Below are positions 53,238-64,000 of a stretch of DNA of 64,000 nucleotides, one piece after another; within the stretch, counting starts at the first letter, position 1; each line of letters begins with the position of its first letter. A program made the translations under genes and the position numbers. This DNA is from an uncultured Cetobacterium sp. (GTDB taxonomy: Bacteria; Fusobacteriota; Fusobacteriia; Fusobacteriales; Fusobacteriaceae), in assembly GCF_945952365.1 (NCBI RefSeq), contig NZ_CAMFHX010000002.1, positions 1 through 64,000 of the forward strand. Direction: 5' to 3'. The notes beneath the pieces were generated by a model that saw only the letters and a program-made list of their open reading frames with translations, made no database searches and was not told the DNA's origin.

Positions 53238-54293
53238 ATGAGTCGAGACGGTTTCAAGGTAAAGATTGATAAAAATAACATTATACATAACTTTAATTAT
53301 ATTAAAGATTCTACAAAAAAAGAGATTATCTCAGTTGTAAAAGCTAACGCTTATGGACACGGTTTAAAAGAGGTCGTTCCTATTCTCGTTGAGGGTGGGT
53401 GCAAATACTTCGCTGTCGCTAGGAAATCTGAAGCTCTTGAACTTTTATCTTTAAATCTGCCCGATATAAAAATACTTATTTTTGAGACGATTGAGGATTT
53501 CTCTCTTTTAAAAACTCATAATAATTTAGAGATGTGTATAAACAGTCTTTCTGAATTTAAAGAGTTAATTCAAAAAGATATAAACTTTTCTCAACTTCAT
53601 CTAAAATTTGATTTTGGTTTTGCTAGAAATGGATTTACAAAAGATGAGTTAAACGAAATTAAAAATATTATTGTAACAAATAATATTTATTTTAAAGGTG
53701 CTATGACACATTTTTTTAGTTCAAATCCAGAAGAGGTTATTTCGATTCAAAAGGATTTTATTTCTTGGATTAATTTCTTAGGAAAGGAGCGTTTTGAAAT
53801 TATTCATTCACAAAACAGTGCTGCTACAATTCTTGGATTAGGGGAGGGCTCAACTCACGTAAGATGTGGTATAAGTCTTCTCGGCATGCTTGATCCTGGA
53901 ATTGAAAATGAAAACATTAAACGTTCTTGGACTCTATCAGGACCTATTTATAACATCAAAGATTTTTCTGATTTAGATTTTATTGGGTATACTAGAAAAA
54001 ATGATCTTGATACAAAAAGTTATAACAGAGTTGGAAAAATTAAAATCGGTTATGGGGATGGATTCGCTAAAAATAATACCAATCTTCTTTGCCATATAAA
54101 TGATAAAGAGTTTCCAATAGTTCATATCAGTATGGATACATCTTTTGTGCTTATTGACGACTCTATAGAACTTGGAGATTCTGTTGAGATTTACCGTGAT
54201 TTTGAGAAGTGTAACTCATTTCTTAATATGGACCACTACGAATACACAACTTTATTAAATTCAAGAATTCCTAGAATTATTAATGAAGAATAA
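53238..54293 (+). CDS. alr: Alanine racemase
   Basis: This PLP enzyme interconverts L- and D-alanine for peptidoglycan. The protein of about 351 residues has the PLP lysine in VVKANAYGHGL near residue 36, RCGISLLG near 212 and the catalytic Tyr in IGYGDGFAKN near 267. The stretch around RCGISLLG differs from the usual RPGIALYG, so it is a slightly divergent or short form. The frame extends to 53190, but the AAGGGGTG site spaces to 53238. It is monocistronic. Confidence 0.88.
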   Translation: MSRDGFKVKIDKNNIIHNFNYIKDSTKKEIISVVKANAYGHGLKEVVPILVEGGCKYFAVARKSEALELLSLNLPDIKILIFETIEDFSLLKTHNNLEMCINSLSEFKELIQKDINFSQLHLKFDFGFARNGFTKDELNEIKNIIVTNNIYFKGAMTHFFSSNPEEVISIQKDFISWINFLGKERFEIIHSQNSAATILGLGEGSTHVRCGISLLGMLDPGIENENIKRSWTLSGPIYNIKDFSDLDFIGYTRKNDLDTKSYNRVGKIKIGYGDGFAKNNTNLLCHINDKEFPIVHISMDTSFVLIDDSIELGDSVEIYRDFEKCNSFLNMDHYEYTTLLNSRIPRIINEE

Positions 54294-54349
54294 AAGGTTT
54301 TTTACATCTTTTAAGTATAATACTTGTAGTATATTTTGGAGGTGTTTAT

Positions 54350-54961
54350 ATGAATTTTAAAGATGTTGTATCTAATAGACGAAGTGTGAATTTTTTTGAC
54401 CAGAATAAAGATTTAGATTTAAAACTTTTTAAAGAGATTATCAATGAAGCTATCCTAGCTCCGTCTGCTTTTAATTTACAACCTTGGCAAATTATTGCTG
54501 TTCATTCTTCTGAAGCAAAAGAAAAACTTTTCACTGCTTGTACTCAGCCTAAGATAAAAGAAGCCGCTATGACTCTTATCATGGTCGGAGACACTTTTGG
54601 ATATGGTCGTGACAATCCTATGTGGAATGCAAAAATTGAGTTGGGAATGAGCGAAGAAAAAGTTAACCAACTTATTAATATGTGTGAAACTGTTTTATAT
54701 CCAACGGAGGTTAAAAGAAATGCTATGGCTGTTAGAGATGTCTCTCTTTTAGCTATGAATATAATGCTTTGTGCTAAGAATGTTGGAGTTGATACTCATC
54801 CAATGATTGGTTTTAATGAGGATAAAGTTAAAGAACTCTTTGAAATTGATGAAGATAAAACTGTTGTAATGTTACTTTCTATAGGATATTTTGATGAAAG
54901 TAAAACTCTTAATCCAAGAGAAAAAAGACTTAAATTTGATGAAATCTGTAATATAGTTTAA
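54350..54961 (+). CDS. Nitroreductase-family oxidoreductase
   Basis: This 203-residue cytoplasmic flavoprotein belongs to the nitroreductase family (FMN, NAD(P)H). The N-terminus NRRSVNFFDQNKD has the FMN-phosphate-binding Arg pair near residue 9, LAPSAFNLQPWQI near residue 35 is the core FMN-binding segment, and the late GYFDESKTLNPREKRL region matches the family's C-terminal tail. The natural substrate is unknown. A TGGAGG site lies before the ATG and a terminator follows directly. Confidence 0.87.
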   Translation: MNFKDVVSNRRSVNFFDQNKDLDLKLFKEIINEAILAPSAFNLQPWQIIAVHSSEAKEKLFTACTQPKIKEAAMTLIMVGDTFGYGRDNPMWNAKIELGMSEEKVNQLINMCETVLYPTEVKRNAMAVRDVSLLAMNIMLCAKNVGVDTHPMIGFNEDKVKELFEIDEDKTVVMLLSIGYFDESKTLNPREKRLKFDEICNIV

Positions 54962-54967
54962 ATAAAA

Positions 54968-54993
54968 AAACGCAAGATAACTTGCGTTTTTTT
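54968..54993. terminator. Bidirectional terminator
   Basis: AAACGCAAG and CTTGCGTTT form a 9-bp stem with a 4-nt loop and A/T tracts on both sides, between the convergent nitroreductase and acetyltransferase genes. Confidence 0.9.
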
Positions 54994-54995
54994 AT

Positions 54996-55571
54996 TTAGT
55001 TTATTCCAAACTCTGGTGCATATTGAACTGTTCCACTTATATTTTCTAAAGCTCCTGGATAAAGCTCAATCGCCATAAAGTTTTCATCTGGTACCTCTAT
55101 TGGGCACTTTATATTCCACTTAGATGCAGGTACATAACCAAACTTTTTATAATATTCAGCGTGACCCAATACAACTATACCTTTATAACCTAAATCTTTT
55201 GCAACTTTATGTCCTTTTTCTATTAAACTCTTTCCAATTCCTTTTTTCTGAAATCTTGGTAATACTGCTAATGGTGCAAGCGTTAAAAGAGTTTCCTCTC
55301 CCACTCTTACTTTAGTAAATAGAATATATCCAACTATCATCCCTTTAAACTTTGCAGTTAGTGACAAATCTTTTATAAAATCATCACTTTTTAATAGTGC
55401 TCTAACTAAGTTATGCTCATTATGGTCTGATTGTGTCTCTTTTAAAAAAGCTTTTTGAACAACTTCACAAACAAAATCTTCCTCAGTCATTTTTTTGAAT
55501 CTCTTTTTTTGGAATATATAAACAGCTAAACTTCCTAGTATAAAAAATGATACTCCTAATATTGCGTTCAT
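54996..55571 (-). CDS. Membrane-anchored GNAT N-acetyltransferase
   Basis: The protein of about 191 residues starts with a membrane helix (about residues 3-20), which is unusual for this family, and continues with a GNAT domain. Acetyl-CoA-binding motif A is LPRFQKKGIGKSLIEKG near residue 107, followed by VVLGHAEYYKKFGYVPA near residue 135, like YhbS-type acetyltransferases. The substrate is unknown; tethering to the membrane could favour a cell-envelope substrate. The frame extends to 55640, but a GAGGAGGGGG site lies directly before the ATG at 55571. Confidence 0.8.
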   Translation of the reverse strand: MNAILGVSFFILGSLAVYIFQKKRFKKMTEEDFVCEVVQKAFLKETQSDHNEHNLVRALLKSDDFIKDLSLTAKFKGMIVGYILFTKVRVGEETLLTLAPLAVLPRFQKKGIGKSLIEKGHKVAKDLGYKGIVVLGHAEYYKKFGYVPASKWNIKCPIEVPDENFMAIELYPGALENISGTVQYAPEFGIN

Positions 55572-55710
55572 TTTCCCCCTCCTCACATCTTTTTTCATAT
55601 CTATATATACAATAATATCAAATACAATTCCTTTTTCCAAGCTGTTTTTAATTTACATTTTATTTTTTAGCTGTTATACTATTCAAAATAAATTTATGCT
55701 GGAGGAAATT

Positions 55711-56328
55711 ATGAAAGCACTTATTGTAGTTGATATTCAAAATGATTTCTGTGACGGTGGAAGTTTAGCTGTGAAAAACGCTAATGAAATCATCCCTATA
55801 ACAAATAAAATTATACAGTTTTTTAATAAAAATAATCTTTTAATTGTTGGAACAAAAGATTGGCATCCTGACAACCATAAAAGTTTTGCTATTAATTCTG
55901 GTGGTGAAATTGGTGAAGTTGGACTTTTAAATCATCTTCCACAAGTTTGGTGGCCTAAGCACTGTGTTCAAAATAGTTTTGGTGCTGAATTTCATCCTGA
56001 ACTTTTAGAGATTAAGAATATTATTTATAAAGGAACTGATCCCGAAATTGATTCTTACAGTGGATTTTTTGATAATGGAAAGTTAAAAAAGACCGAACTA
56101 TTTGATATTTTAACAAAACATAATATCACTGAGCTCTTTATTTTGGGATTAGCTACAGATTACTGTGTTAAACATACTGTTTTAGATGCTCTGGATTTAA
56201 AATTTAAAGTGAATGTTATTTCAGACGCTTGTAAGGCGGTTAATTTATCTCCTGATGATTCAACTCTTGCACTCAACGAGATGAAACAAAAAGGAGCTTA
56301 TATAATTCAAAGTGAAGATCTTATATGA
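55711..56328 (+). CDS. pncA: Nicotinamidase
   Basis: PncA deamidates nicotinamide to nicotinate for NAD salvage. The protein of about 205 residues has the catalytic Asp in VVDIQNDFCDGGSL near residue 8, the metal-binding DWHPDNHKSF near 52, a Lys/Cys-type segment WPKHCVQ near 84, and the catalytic Cys in LATDYCVKHT near 147. The frame extends to 55696, but that codon lies in the GGAGG site used by 55711. Confidence 0.92.
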   Translation: MKALIVVDIQNDFCDGGSLAVKNANEIIPITNKIIQFFNKNNLLIVGTKDWHPDNHKSFAINSGGEIGEVGLLNHLPQVWWPKHCVQNSFGAEFHPELLEIKNIIYKGTDPEIDSYSGFFDNGKLKKTELFDILTKHNITELFILGLATDYCVKHTVLDALDLKFKVNVISDACKAVNLSPDDSTLALNEMKQKGAYIIQSEDLI

Positions 56329-56342
56329 TCTTCTTTTTTTTC
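56314..56342 (+). terminator. Rho-independent terminator of pncA
   Basis: GAAGATC and GATCTTC form a 7-bp stem that includes the stop codon, followed by T8. Confidence 0.8.
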
Positions 56343-56443
56343 ACATTTTATAAACTTTTATTTTATTTATCAAAAAAAATAAAGTTTGACTTTATTAAAA
56401 TTTTGTTGTATATTTCTATTAGAAATTCAATTGGAGGTTCAAA

Positions 56444-59286
<2,843 letters not shown>

Positions 59287-59301
59287 TTATTTTGATATTT
59301 G

Positions 59302-59330
59302 ATTATAGTACTATTTTAGTTTTTTGTCAA
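59302..59330 (-). promoter_or_regulatory. pyrG promoter
   Basis: A perfect TTGACA (59330-59325) and a perfect TATAAT (59307-59302) are 17 nt apart on the minus strand. The -35 box and spacer lie inside the 3' end of the lipoprotein gene. The predicted start does not begin with GGG, unlike Bacillus pyrG. Confidence 0.8.
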
Positions 59331-59721
59331 CCATTTTATTTTCTTTAAATTTCAAATTGCTTCCATCTTTTAAATTAAGTGTCAGTACATCATCTTCTAA
59401 AGTAAACGATTGAACTAAATCTAATTTTTCTAAGTATTCACTTTCCATCTTCATAACTTTATCTGAACCAGCCATCAATGTTGCTCCAAGCTTTTCAAAT
59501 TTTATTCTATTTCCTTTTTTCTCGTATCTTCCAAAATAATTATTTAACCCTGAGAATCCATAGAAGTTATGATCATCAAATCCTATTAAAACGTTAGGAA
59601 TAGAATTTTCTTGAATAAGTATATATTCCCTTCCTACCAATCTTCTACTTTTAGTTGTTAGACTTGAACACCCTCCAAATAAAACTGTAAACATCAATAG
59701 TATACCTAAGATTTTTTTCAT
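59311..59721 (-). CDS. META-domain lipoprotein
   Basis: This 136-residue protein has a lipoprotein signal peptide (about 1-17) with lipobox LFGGC at Cys 18, so it is a membrane-anchored lipoprotein. The rest resembles a META domain (HslJ-like), with the GFDDHNFYGFSGLNNYFGRY segment near residue 47 and a TLEDDVLTLNLKDGSNLKF end. META proteins are of uncertain function. Its start overlaps the lgt stop by one base (TAATG), and Lgt is the enzyme that would lipidate it. Confidence 0.78.
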   Translation of the reverse strand: MKKILGILLMFTVLFGGCSSLTTKSRRLVGREYILIQENSIPNVLIGFDDHNFYGFSGLNNYFGRYEKKGNRIKFEKLGATLMAGSDKVMKMESEYLEKLDLVQSFTLEDDVLTLNLKDGSNLKFKENKMVDKKLK

Positions 59722-60593
59722 TATTTATCACTCCCTGACTTTTTATTGATTACCACTATAATTATTGCTGCTATTAGTAACATTATAAAACTCACAACAT
59801 GTGGTGCACGAATTCCTAATAACATTAAATCCTCAGCTCTAAAAAAGCTTACTATTATTCTATTTATACTATAAATTATTATATATGTCCACCATATTGT
59901 TCCAGTTTTATAATTTTTATTTCTCATATAGAAATATAGAAATATAAAACCTATAAAGTTTAATCCCGCTTCATAAAGCATTGCTGGATGAAGTGGTAAA
60001 TTTGGAAACTCCTCTCCTGCTGGAGAGCTTGTTGGAAAAACTAATCCCCAAGGTACTAACTCTTTATAGTTCGCTTTATCAGTTAAACTTAAACTATTGT
60101 AATAGTCATACCAACCATAAAAACTCGGTTTTAATCTAAAAATAATATTTAACGGTGTAAATGTTGGAACTCCATGAACCTCTCCATTCGCTAAATTTCC
60201 AAATCTTCCTATTGCTTGTCCTAATAAAAGTAAAGGTGCTACCATATCTCCCAGTAAAAATGCATTTAGTTTTTTTCTATGAGCATATATTAATGTTCCT
60301 ATAAATCCTCCTAAAATTCCACCATGAATAGCCATTCCACCCTTCCAAACAGCTAAAATATCAGCAGGATGATTTAAATAGTATGAGAAATTAAATAAAA
60401 CATAATACAATCTTCCACCTAAAAGTCCTGAAAGCATAGCAACAAAAGCATAGTCCTCTATCAAGGCTTTAGAAATCCCTTTTTTGTCAGCTTCTTTTTT
60501 TAAGAGCTCTATTCCTACAAAAAAAGCTATAGCATAACATAATCCATAGTAGCTTAACTTAAAACTTCCTATCTGTAAAAATATTGGATTCAT
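59721..60593 (-). CDS. lgt: Prolipoprotein diacylglyceryl transferase
   Basis: Lgt attaches diacylglycerol to the lipobox Cys of prolipoproteins, the first step of lipoprotein maturation in the inner membrane. The 290-residue protein has about seven membrane segments and the Lgt signature GRFGNLANGEVHGVPT (near residue 133), with HGGILGGFIG near residue 90 and HPAMLYEAG near 202. The 1-nt overlap with the META lipoprotein gene suggests coupling. A start-proximal TAAGGAGG site is present. Confidence 0.94.
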   Translation of the reverse strand: MNPIFLQIGSFKLSYYGLCYAIAFFVGIELLKKEADKKGISKALIEDYAFVAMLSGLLGGRLYYVLFNFSYYLNHPADILAVWKGGMAIHGGILGGFIGTLIYAHRKKLNAFLLGDMVAPLLLLGQAIGRFGNLANGEVHGVPTFTPLNIIFRLKPSFYGWYDYYNSLSLTDKANYKELVPWGLVFPTSSPAGEEFPNLPLHPAMLYEAGLNFIGFIFLYFYMRNKNYKTGTIWWTYIIIYSINRIIVSFFRAEDLMLLGIRAPHVVSFIMLLIAAIIIVVINKKSGSDK

Positions 60594-60670
60594 TCAATCC
60601 TCCTTATGCCACATATTTATAAATATTTTTGGTTAACTTTTAAATTAATATTAACCCTAACTTTAAATTG

Positions 60671-60699
60671 ATTATATCACCACTTCTAATTTTCGTAAA
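60671..60699 (-). promoter_or_regulatory. Probable lgt promoter
   Basis: TTTACG (60699-60694) and a perfect TATAAT (60676-60671) are 17 nt apart on the minus strand. Downstream in the leader, GGTTAA (60656-60651) can pair with TTAACC (60636-60631). Confidence 0.5.
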
Positions 60700-60879
60700 A
60701 CTTTTTTTACTTTTTCTATTTTTTTAATATGTTTCTATGTACTTTTTATATTTTTTTTGTATAGTTTTTGTTAACCTATATTTAATTATTGTTTATTTTT
60801 ACAAATATAGTTGAATTTTTAGCATTTTTAGATTAGAATATAATCACTTAATATAGACTAAAATATCAAGGAGGAAAAT

Positions 60880-62091
60880 ATGCATTATCATGCGCCTATT
60901 ACAGAAAAAGTTTTCTGGATTGGAACTAACGATAGAAAAACTGAAAGATTTGAAAATTATTTGCCACTACCGCAAGGTGTTGCTTATAACTCATATCTAA
61001 TAAACGATGAAAAAACTTGTATTATTGATACAGTTGACTTTTCTACTGCTGGATTATTCATCGAAAAAATAAATGGAATTTTAAAAGGAAAAACACTTGA
61101 TTACATTATTGTTAATCATATGGAACCTGATCATTCAGGATCTTTAGGTGAAGTTATGGCACACTTCCCAGAAGCTAAAATCATTGGTAACGTAATAACT
61201 TTAAAAATGATTAAAGCTTTCATACCTGATTTTGATGAAGCAAAGTTCATCTGTATAAAAGAGGGAGATACTTTAAACTTAGGAAAACATGTTTTAACAT
61301 TTGCAATGGTTCCTATGGTTCACTGGCCTGAATCAATGGTAACTTATGATACAACTGATAAAATCTTATTCTCTAACGACGCTTTTGGAAGTTTCGGTAC
61401 TTTAGATGGCGGAATCTTTGACGATGAAATTAATTTCTCTTTCTATGAAGATGAAATGAGAAGATACTACGCTAACATTGTTGGTAAATATGGACCACAA
61501 GTTTTAAATGCAATAAAAAAATTAGGTGGACTTGAGATTAAATATATCTGTCCTTCTCATGGAATTTTATGGAGAAAAGATATCTCTGTAGTTATCAACC
61601 ATTTTGCTAACTGGGCTAGCTTTACTCCTGAAGAAGAGGGAGTAGTTATTGTTTACGGAACTCTTTATGGTACAACAGCTAAAATGGCAAACGTTATTGC
61701 TAGAGAACTTTCTTGGAACGGAATCAAAAATATAAAAATCTACGATGCTTCAAAAACTGATCACTCTTATATTATCAGCGATATTTGGAAGTACAAAGGG
61801 CTTATTATTGGATCTGCAGCACATAACAATGATGTTTATCCTGTTTTACAAGGACTTTTACATAAATTAAAAAACTACGGTTTAAAAAATAGATATCTTG
61901 GAATTTTCGGAAATATGTTATGGAGTGGTGGTGGAGTAAGAGGTATTCAATCTTTTGCTGACGCTCTTCCAGGACTGGAAATTATTGCTGAATCTGTAGA
62001 AGCTAAAGGAGAACCTACTCCAGAGGATCAAAAAAGATTAGAAAACATTGCAAAAGCTATGGCTGAAAAGTTAAAAAGCGAAAGACAATAG
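60880..62091 (+). CDS. fprA: Flavodiiron protein (A-type flavoprotein)
   Basis: FprA reduces O2 to water or NO to N2O in anaerobes. The 403-residue protein has a metallo-beta-lactamase-like diiron domain with ligands in NHMEPDHSG near residue 79, a His in VHWPES near 147, the Asp in SNDAFGSFG near 166, and the His in SPSHGILWR near 227. A flavodoxin domain (about 255-400) follows, with the FMN loop YGTLYGTTAKMA near residue 260. The GGAGGAAAA site fixes the start. It would protect cytoplasmic enzymes such as the hydrogenase from oxygen. Confidence 0.94.
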   Translation: MHYHAPITEKVFWIGTNDRKTERFENYLPLPQGVAYNSYLINDEKTCIIDTVDFSTAGLFIEKINGILKGKTLDYIIVNHMEPDHSGSLGEVMAHFPEAKIIGNVITLKMIKAFIPDFDEAKFICIKEGDTLNLGKHVLTFAMVPMVHWPESMVTYDTTDKILFSNDAFGSFGTLDGGIFDDEINFSFYEDEMRRYYANIVGKYGPQVLNAIKKLGGLEIKYICPSHGILWRKDISVVINHFANWASFTPEEEGVVIVYGTLYGTTAKMANVIARELSWNGIKNIKIYDASKTDHSYIISDIWKYKGLIIGSAAHNNDVYPVLQGLLHKLKNYGLKNRYLGIFGNMLWSGGGVRGIQSFADALPGLEIIAESVEAKGEPTPEDQKRLENIAKAMAEKLKSERQ

Positions 62092-62098
62092 TTAATCT

Positions 62099-62127
62099 AA
62101 AGAGAGCATTACTTGCTCTCTTTTTTT
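62099..62127 (+). terminator. Rho-independent terminator of fprA
   Basis: AAAGAGAGC and GCTCTCTTT form a 9-bp stem with a short loop followed by T7. Confidence 0.9.
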
Positions 62128-62160
62128 ATATTATTTATTTTTAATAGGGAGGTTTTTATA

Positions 62161-62394
62161 ATGAGAAAAAATATTAGACAAATTAATAAAGAAGCTCTTA
62201 TTACAGTTCTTCTTTATGCCTTTTATTTTTGCTGGTGGTATTATTTTGCTTACATCTACAAAGCAGAAAGCAATCAATTTATTTTAGGTTTACCTAGCTG
62301 GTTTTTTTATTCATGTGTTTTGGGGTTAGTTGTTATAAACATTTTAGTATTTATAGCAGTAAAATTATTTTTCAAAGATATCGATTTAGATTAG
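62161..62394 (+). CDS. yhdT: YhdT-family small membrane protein
   Basis: This 77-residue protein has two membrane segments (about residues 11-30 and 44-66) and Trp/Tyr-rich first-helix residues (FCWWYYF). It matches YhdT (DUF997), a small protein usually encoded just before panF and possibly part of the pantothenate symporter. The frame extends to 62113, but a GGGAGG site lies before the ATG at 62161. panF begins 9 nt later. Confidence 0.85.
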   Translation: MRKNIRQINKEALITVLLYAFYFCWWYYFAYIYKAESNQFILGLPSWFFYSCVLGLVVINILVFIAVKLFFKDIDLD

Positions 62395-62403
62395 GAGGAT
62401 TAA

Positions 62404-63852
62404 ATGCTTATACTTTTACCGATTATTTTATACCTTTGTTTAATGCTAGGAGTTGCTTGGAAAGTTAATAAAATCAAAAATAGTGGTAGTGTTGATTTTA
62501 TGGAAGAATATTTTATTGGAAGTAGAAATATGGGTGGATTTGTTTTAGCTATGACAATTATTGCTACTTACATCGGAGCAAGCTCATTTATTGGAGGTCC
62601 TGGAGTAGCTTATAAAATGGGACTTGGGTGGGTTCTTTTAGCGTGTATACAAACACCGACTGCCTTTTTAACTCTTGGAATCTTAGGAAAGCGTCTAGCT
62701 ATAATCTCAAGAAAAATTGGTGGTTTAACAATCACTGACCTTTTAAGAGCTAGATATAAAAATGATATAGTTGTTATTTTGGGATCTGTTATCATGCTTA
62801 TTTTTTTCATTGGAACAATTGTAGCTAACTTTGTTGGAGGCGCTAGATTATTTGAAAGTGTTACTGGCTTACCTTATATTGTTGGTTTAATTATATTTTC
62901 ATTTGTTATTATAACATATACAACGATTGGTGGATTTAGAGCTGTAGCTTTAACTGATGCCATTCAAGGTGGTGTTATGTTAGTCGCATCTGGAATATTA
63001 TTCTTTACAATGCTTAAAGTTGGAGGTGGTATGGAAAATATTATGAGATCTATAGAACAAACTAATCCATCACTTTTAACTCCAGACGCTGGTGGAGCTA
63101 TTGCTAAGCCATTTATTTTATCTTTCTGGATGCTGGTGGGAGTAGCCATTTTAGGTCTACCAGCTACATCTGTTAGATGCATGGGATTTAAAGATAGTAA
63201 ATCAATGCACAATGCTATGATTATTGGTACCTCAGTTGTGGGAATTCTTATGTTAGTTATGCATCTAATTGGTGTTATGGGAGTAGCTATCCTTCCAGGA
63301 GTAGAGATTGGTGATAAAATCATTCCAACTCTAGCAATTTCAAATTTACACCCTATTTTAGCTGGTGTATTTATTGGAGGACCTCTTGCTGCTATAATGT
63401 CTACTGTTGATTCATTCTTAATTCTTTCATCAGCAACTATTGTAAAAGATTTATATATCAACTATATCAATCCAAATCCAAGTGATACTAAAATTAAAAA
63501 GCTTTCACTATTCACATCGCTTTTTATTGGAATCATTGTATTTTTATTAGCACTTGATCCACCTAGCTTACTTGTTTGGATAAATCTATTTGCTTTAGCT
63601 GGTCAAGAAGCTGCATTTTTCTGTCCTATTATTATGGGATTATACTGGAAAAGAGCAAATGCAATCGGAGCTATTTCATCTATGATATTTGGTGTCGCTT
63701 CATTTATATATTTCTCTGTATTCAAAATTTCATTCTCAGGACTACATCAAATTGTTCCTGTAATTTTTATGAGTTTAATTGTTTTTGTAATAGGGTCATA
63801 TTTAGGAGAAAAACCTGATGATGAAACAATAGATACTTTTTTTAACATCTAA
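62404..63852 (+). CDS. panF: Sodium/pantothenate symporter
   Basis: PanF imports pantothenate, the precursor of coenzyme A, with Na+. The 482-residue inner-membrane protein belongs to the SSS family, with about 13 membrane segments. Features include EEYFIGSRNMGGFVLAMT near residue 36, TYIGASSFIGGPGVAY near 57 (Na+-site region) and STVDSFLILSSATIVKDLY near 333. The yhdT-panF pair, in the usual order, supports pantothenate rather than proline or another solute. It has an AGGAGG site overlapping the yhdT stop region. Confidence 0.92.
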   Translation: MLILLPIILYLCLMLGVAWKVNKIKNSGSVDFMEEYFIGSRNMGGFVLAMTIIATYIGASSFIGGPGVAYKMGLGWVLLACIQTPTAFLTLGILGKRLAIISRKIGGLTITDLLRARYKNDIVVILGSVIMLIFFIGTIVANFVGGARLFESVTGLPYIVGLIIFSFVIITYTTIGGFRAVALTDAIQGGVMLVASGILFFTMLKVGGGMENIMRSIEQTNPSLLTPDAGGAIAKPFILSFWMLVGVAILGLPATSVRCMGFKDSKSMHNAMIIGTSVVGILMLVMHLIGVMGVAILPGVEIGDKIIPTLAISNLHPILAGVFIGGPLAAIMSTVDSFLILSSATIVKDLYINYINPNPSDTKIKKLSLFTSLFIGIIVFLLALDPPSLLVWINLFALAGQEAAFFCPIIMGLYWKRANAIGAISSMIFGVASFIYFSVFKISFSGLHQIVPVIFMSLIVFVIGSYLGEKPDDETIDTFFNI

Positions 63853-63863
63853 TATTATTTTTT

Positions 63864-63898
63864 AAAATACCTCAGCAAAAAGTGAGGTATTTTTTTTA
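63864..63898 (+). terminator. Rho-independent terminator of panF
   Basis: AAAATACCTCA and TGAGGTATTTT form an 11-bp stem followed by T8. Confidence 0.9.
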
Positions 63899-63969
63899 TA
63901 TATTTTATTTTGATATTTTTCAATTTTTTATATATAATTTATGTAGAAACAATTGCAAGGGAGGAATTT

Positions 63970-64000
63970 ATGAAAACTTTTTTTAATTACAACATGGAAA
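63970..64000 (+). CDS. Start of a gene cut off by the window edge
   Basis: An ATG follows a GGGAGG site with good spacing and opens ten codons (MKTFFNYNME) before the window ends. The product cannot be identified from so short a stretch. Confidence 0.5.
   Translation, partial: MKTFFNYNME

Noticed and set aside
62964-63461. 165-codon reverse-strand frame opposite panF
   Set aside because: It is a shadow of the panF reading frame, lacks a ribosome site and resembles no family. Similar long shadows opposite fabK, ftcD and birA were dropped for the same reason.

Overview
The window reads as a chromosomal segment of a low-GC, Gram-negative anaerobe of the Fusobacteriota, most like Cetobacterium or Fusobacterium. 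This is inferred from strongly AT-rich codon use with AGA as the usual Arg codon, a TonB-dependent outer-membrane receptor beside clostridial-type genes (HydEFG, flavodiiron FprA, FabK), and amino-acid fermentation genes. I see no rRNA, tRNA, CRISPR, prophage or intact insertion sequence.

Layout. 1-8.1 kb: end of sbcD, then sbcC, murI, a peptide-binding protein, a formate/nitrite channel and a membrane phosphoesterase. 8.1-10 kb: accessory patch with a GNAT enzyme, a hydrolase, a 50-nt duplicated upstream element and a 44-nt palindrome. 10-16 kb: sstT, ACT regulator, birA translationally coupled to a sodium symporter, and an amino-acid-binding protein behind a leader peptide and attenuator. 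16-26 kb: exported flavin reductase with a divergent LysR gene, exported esterase, TonB receptor with MarR, lipase-like hydrolase, TSCPD and Rrf2 genes. 26.4-32 kb: three unusual nucleic-acid-related genes: a coiled-coil protein, an HhH plus sigma-region-4-like protein, and a RelE-like/SF1-helicase/TPR/ankyrin fusion. The helicase overlaps an [FeFe]-hydrogenase gene (32-33.9 kb). 35.4-41.2 kb: histidine-to-glutamate operon (permease, hutH, ftcD, hutI, fchA) lacking urocanase. 41.2-46.3 kb: asnA followed by hydE, hydG, hydF. 46.3-51.7 kb: HAD phosphatase, purine nucleoside phosphorylase, fabK, PHP protein, nucleoside-gate membrane protein, MerR gene. 51.8-64 kb: MATE pump, alr, nitroreductase, GNAT, pncA, D-threonine-aldolase-like enzyme, pyrG, META lipoprotein, lgt, fprA, yhdT and panF.

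The genes fit together as fermentation of amino acids (peptide uptake, serine uptake, histidine breakdown) with electrons leaving as H2 through a monomeric hydrogenase that is matured by HydEFG, and with FprA reducing O2 or NO.

The strongest hunt results are: (1) a 48-codon leader peptide with 22 Asn codons between a promoter and a terminator upstream of asnA, a textbook-shaped attenuator; (2) an SLBB-type hydrogenase carrying, at a constant offset of one, the residues I recall as making Clostridium beijerinckii CbA5H oxygen-stable; (3) the three-gene HhH/sigma4/RelE-helicase cluster; (4) a pyrG leader with two T10 tracts and a competing antiterminator; (5) birA coupled to a sodium symporter.
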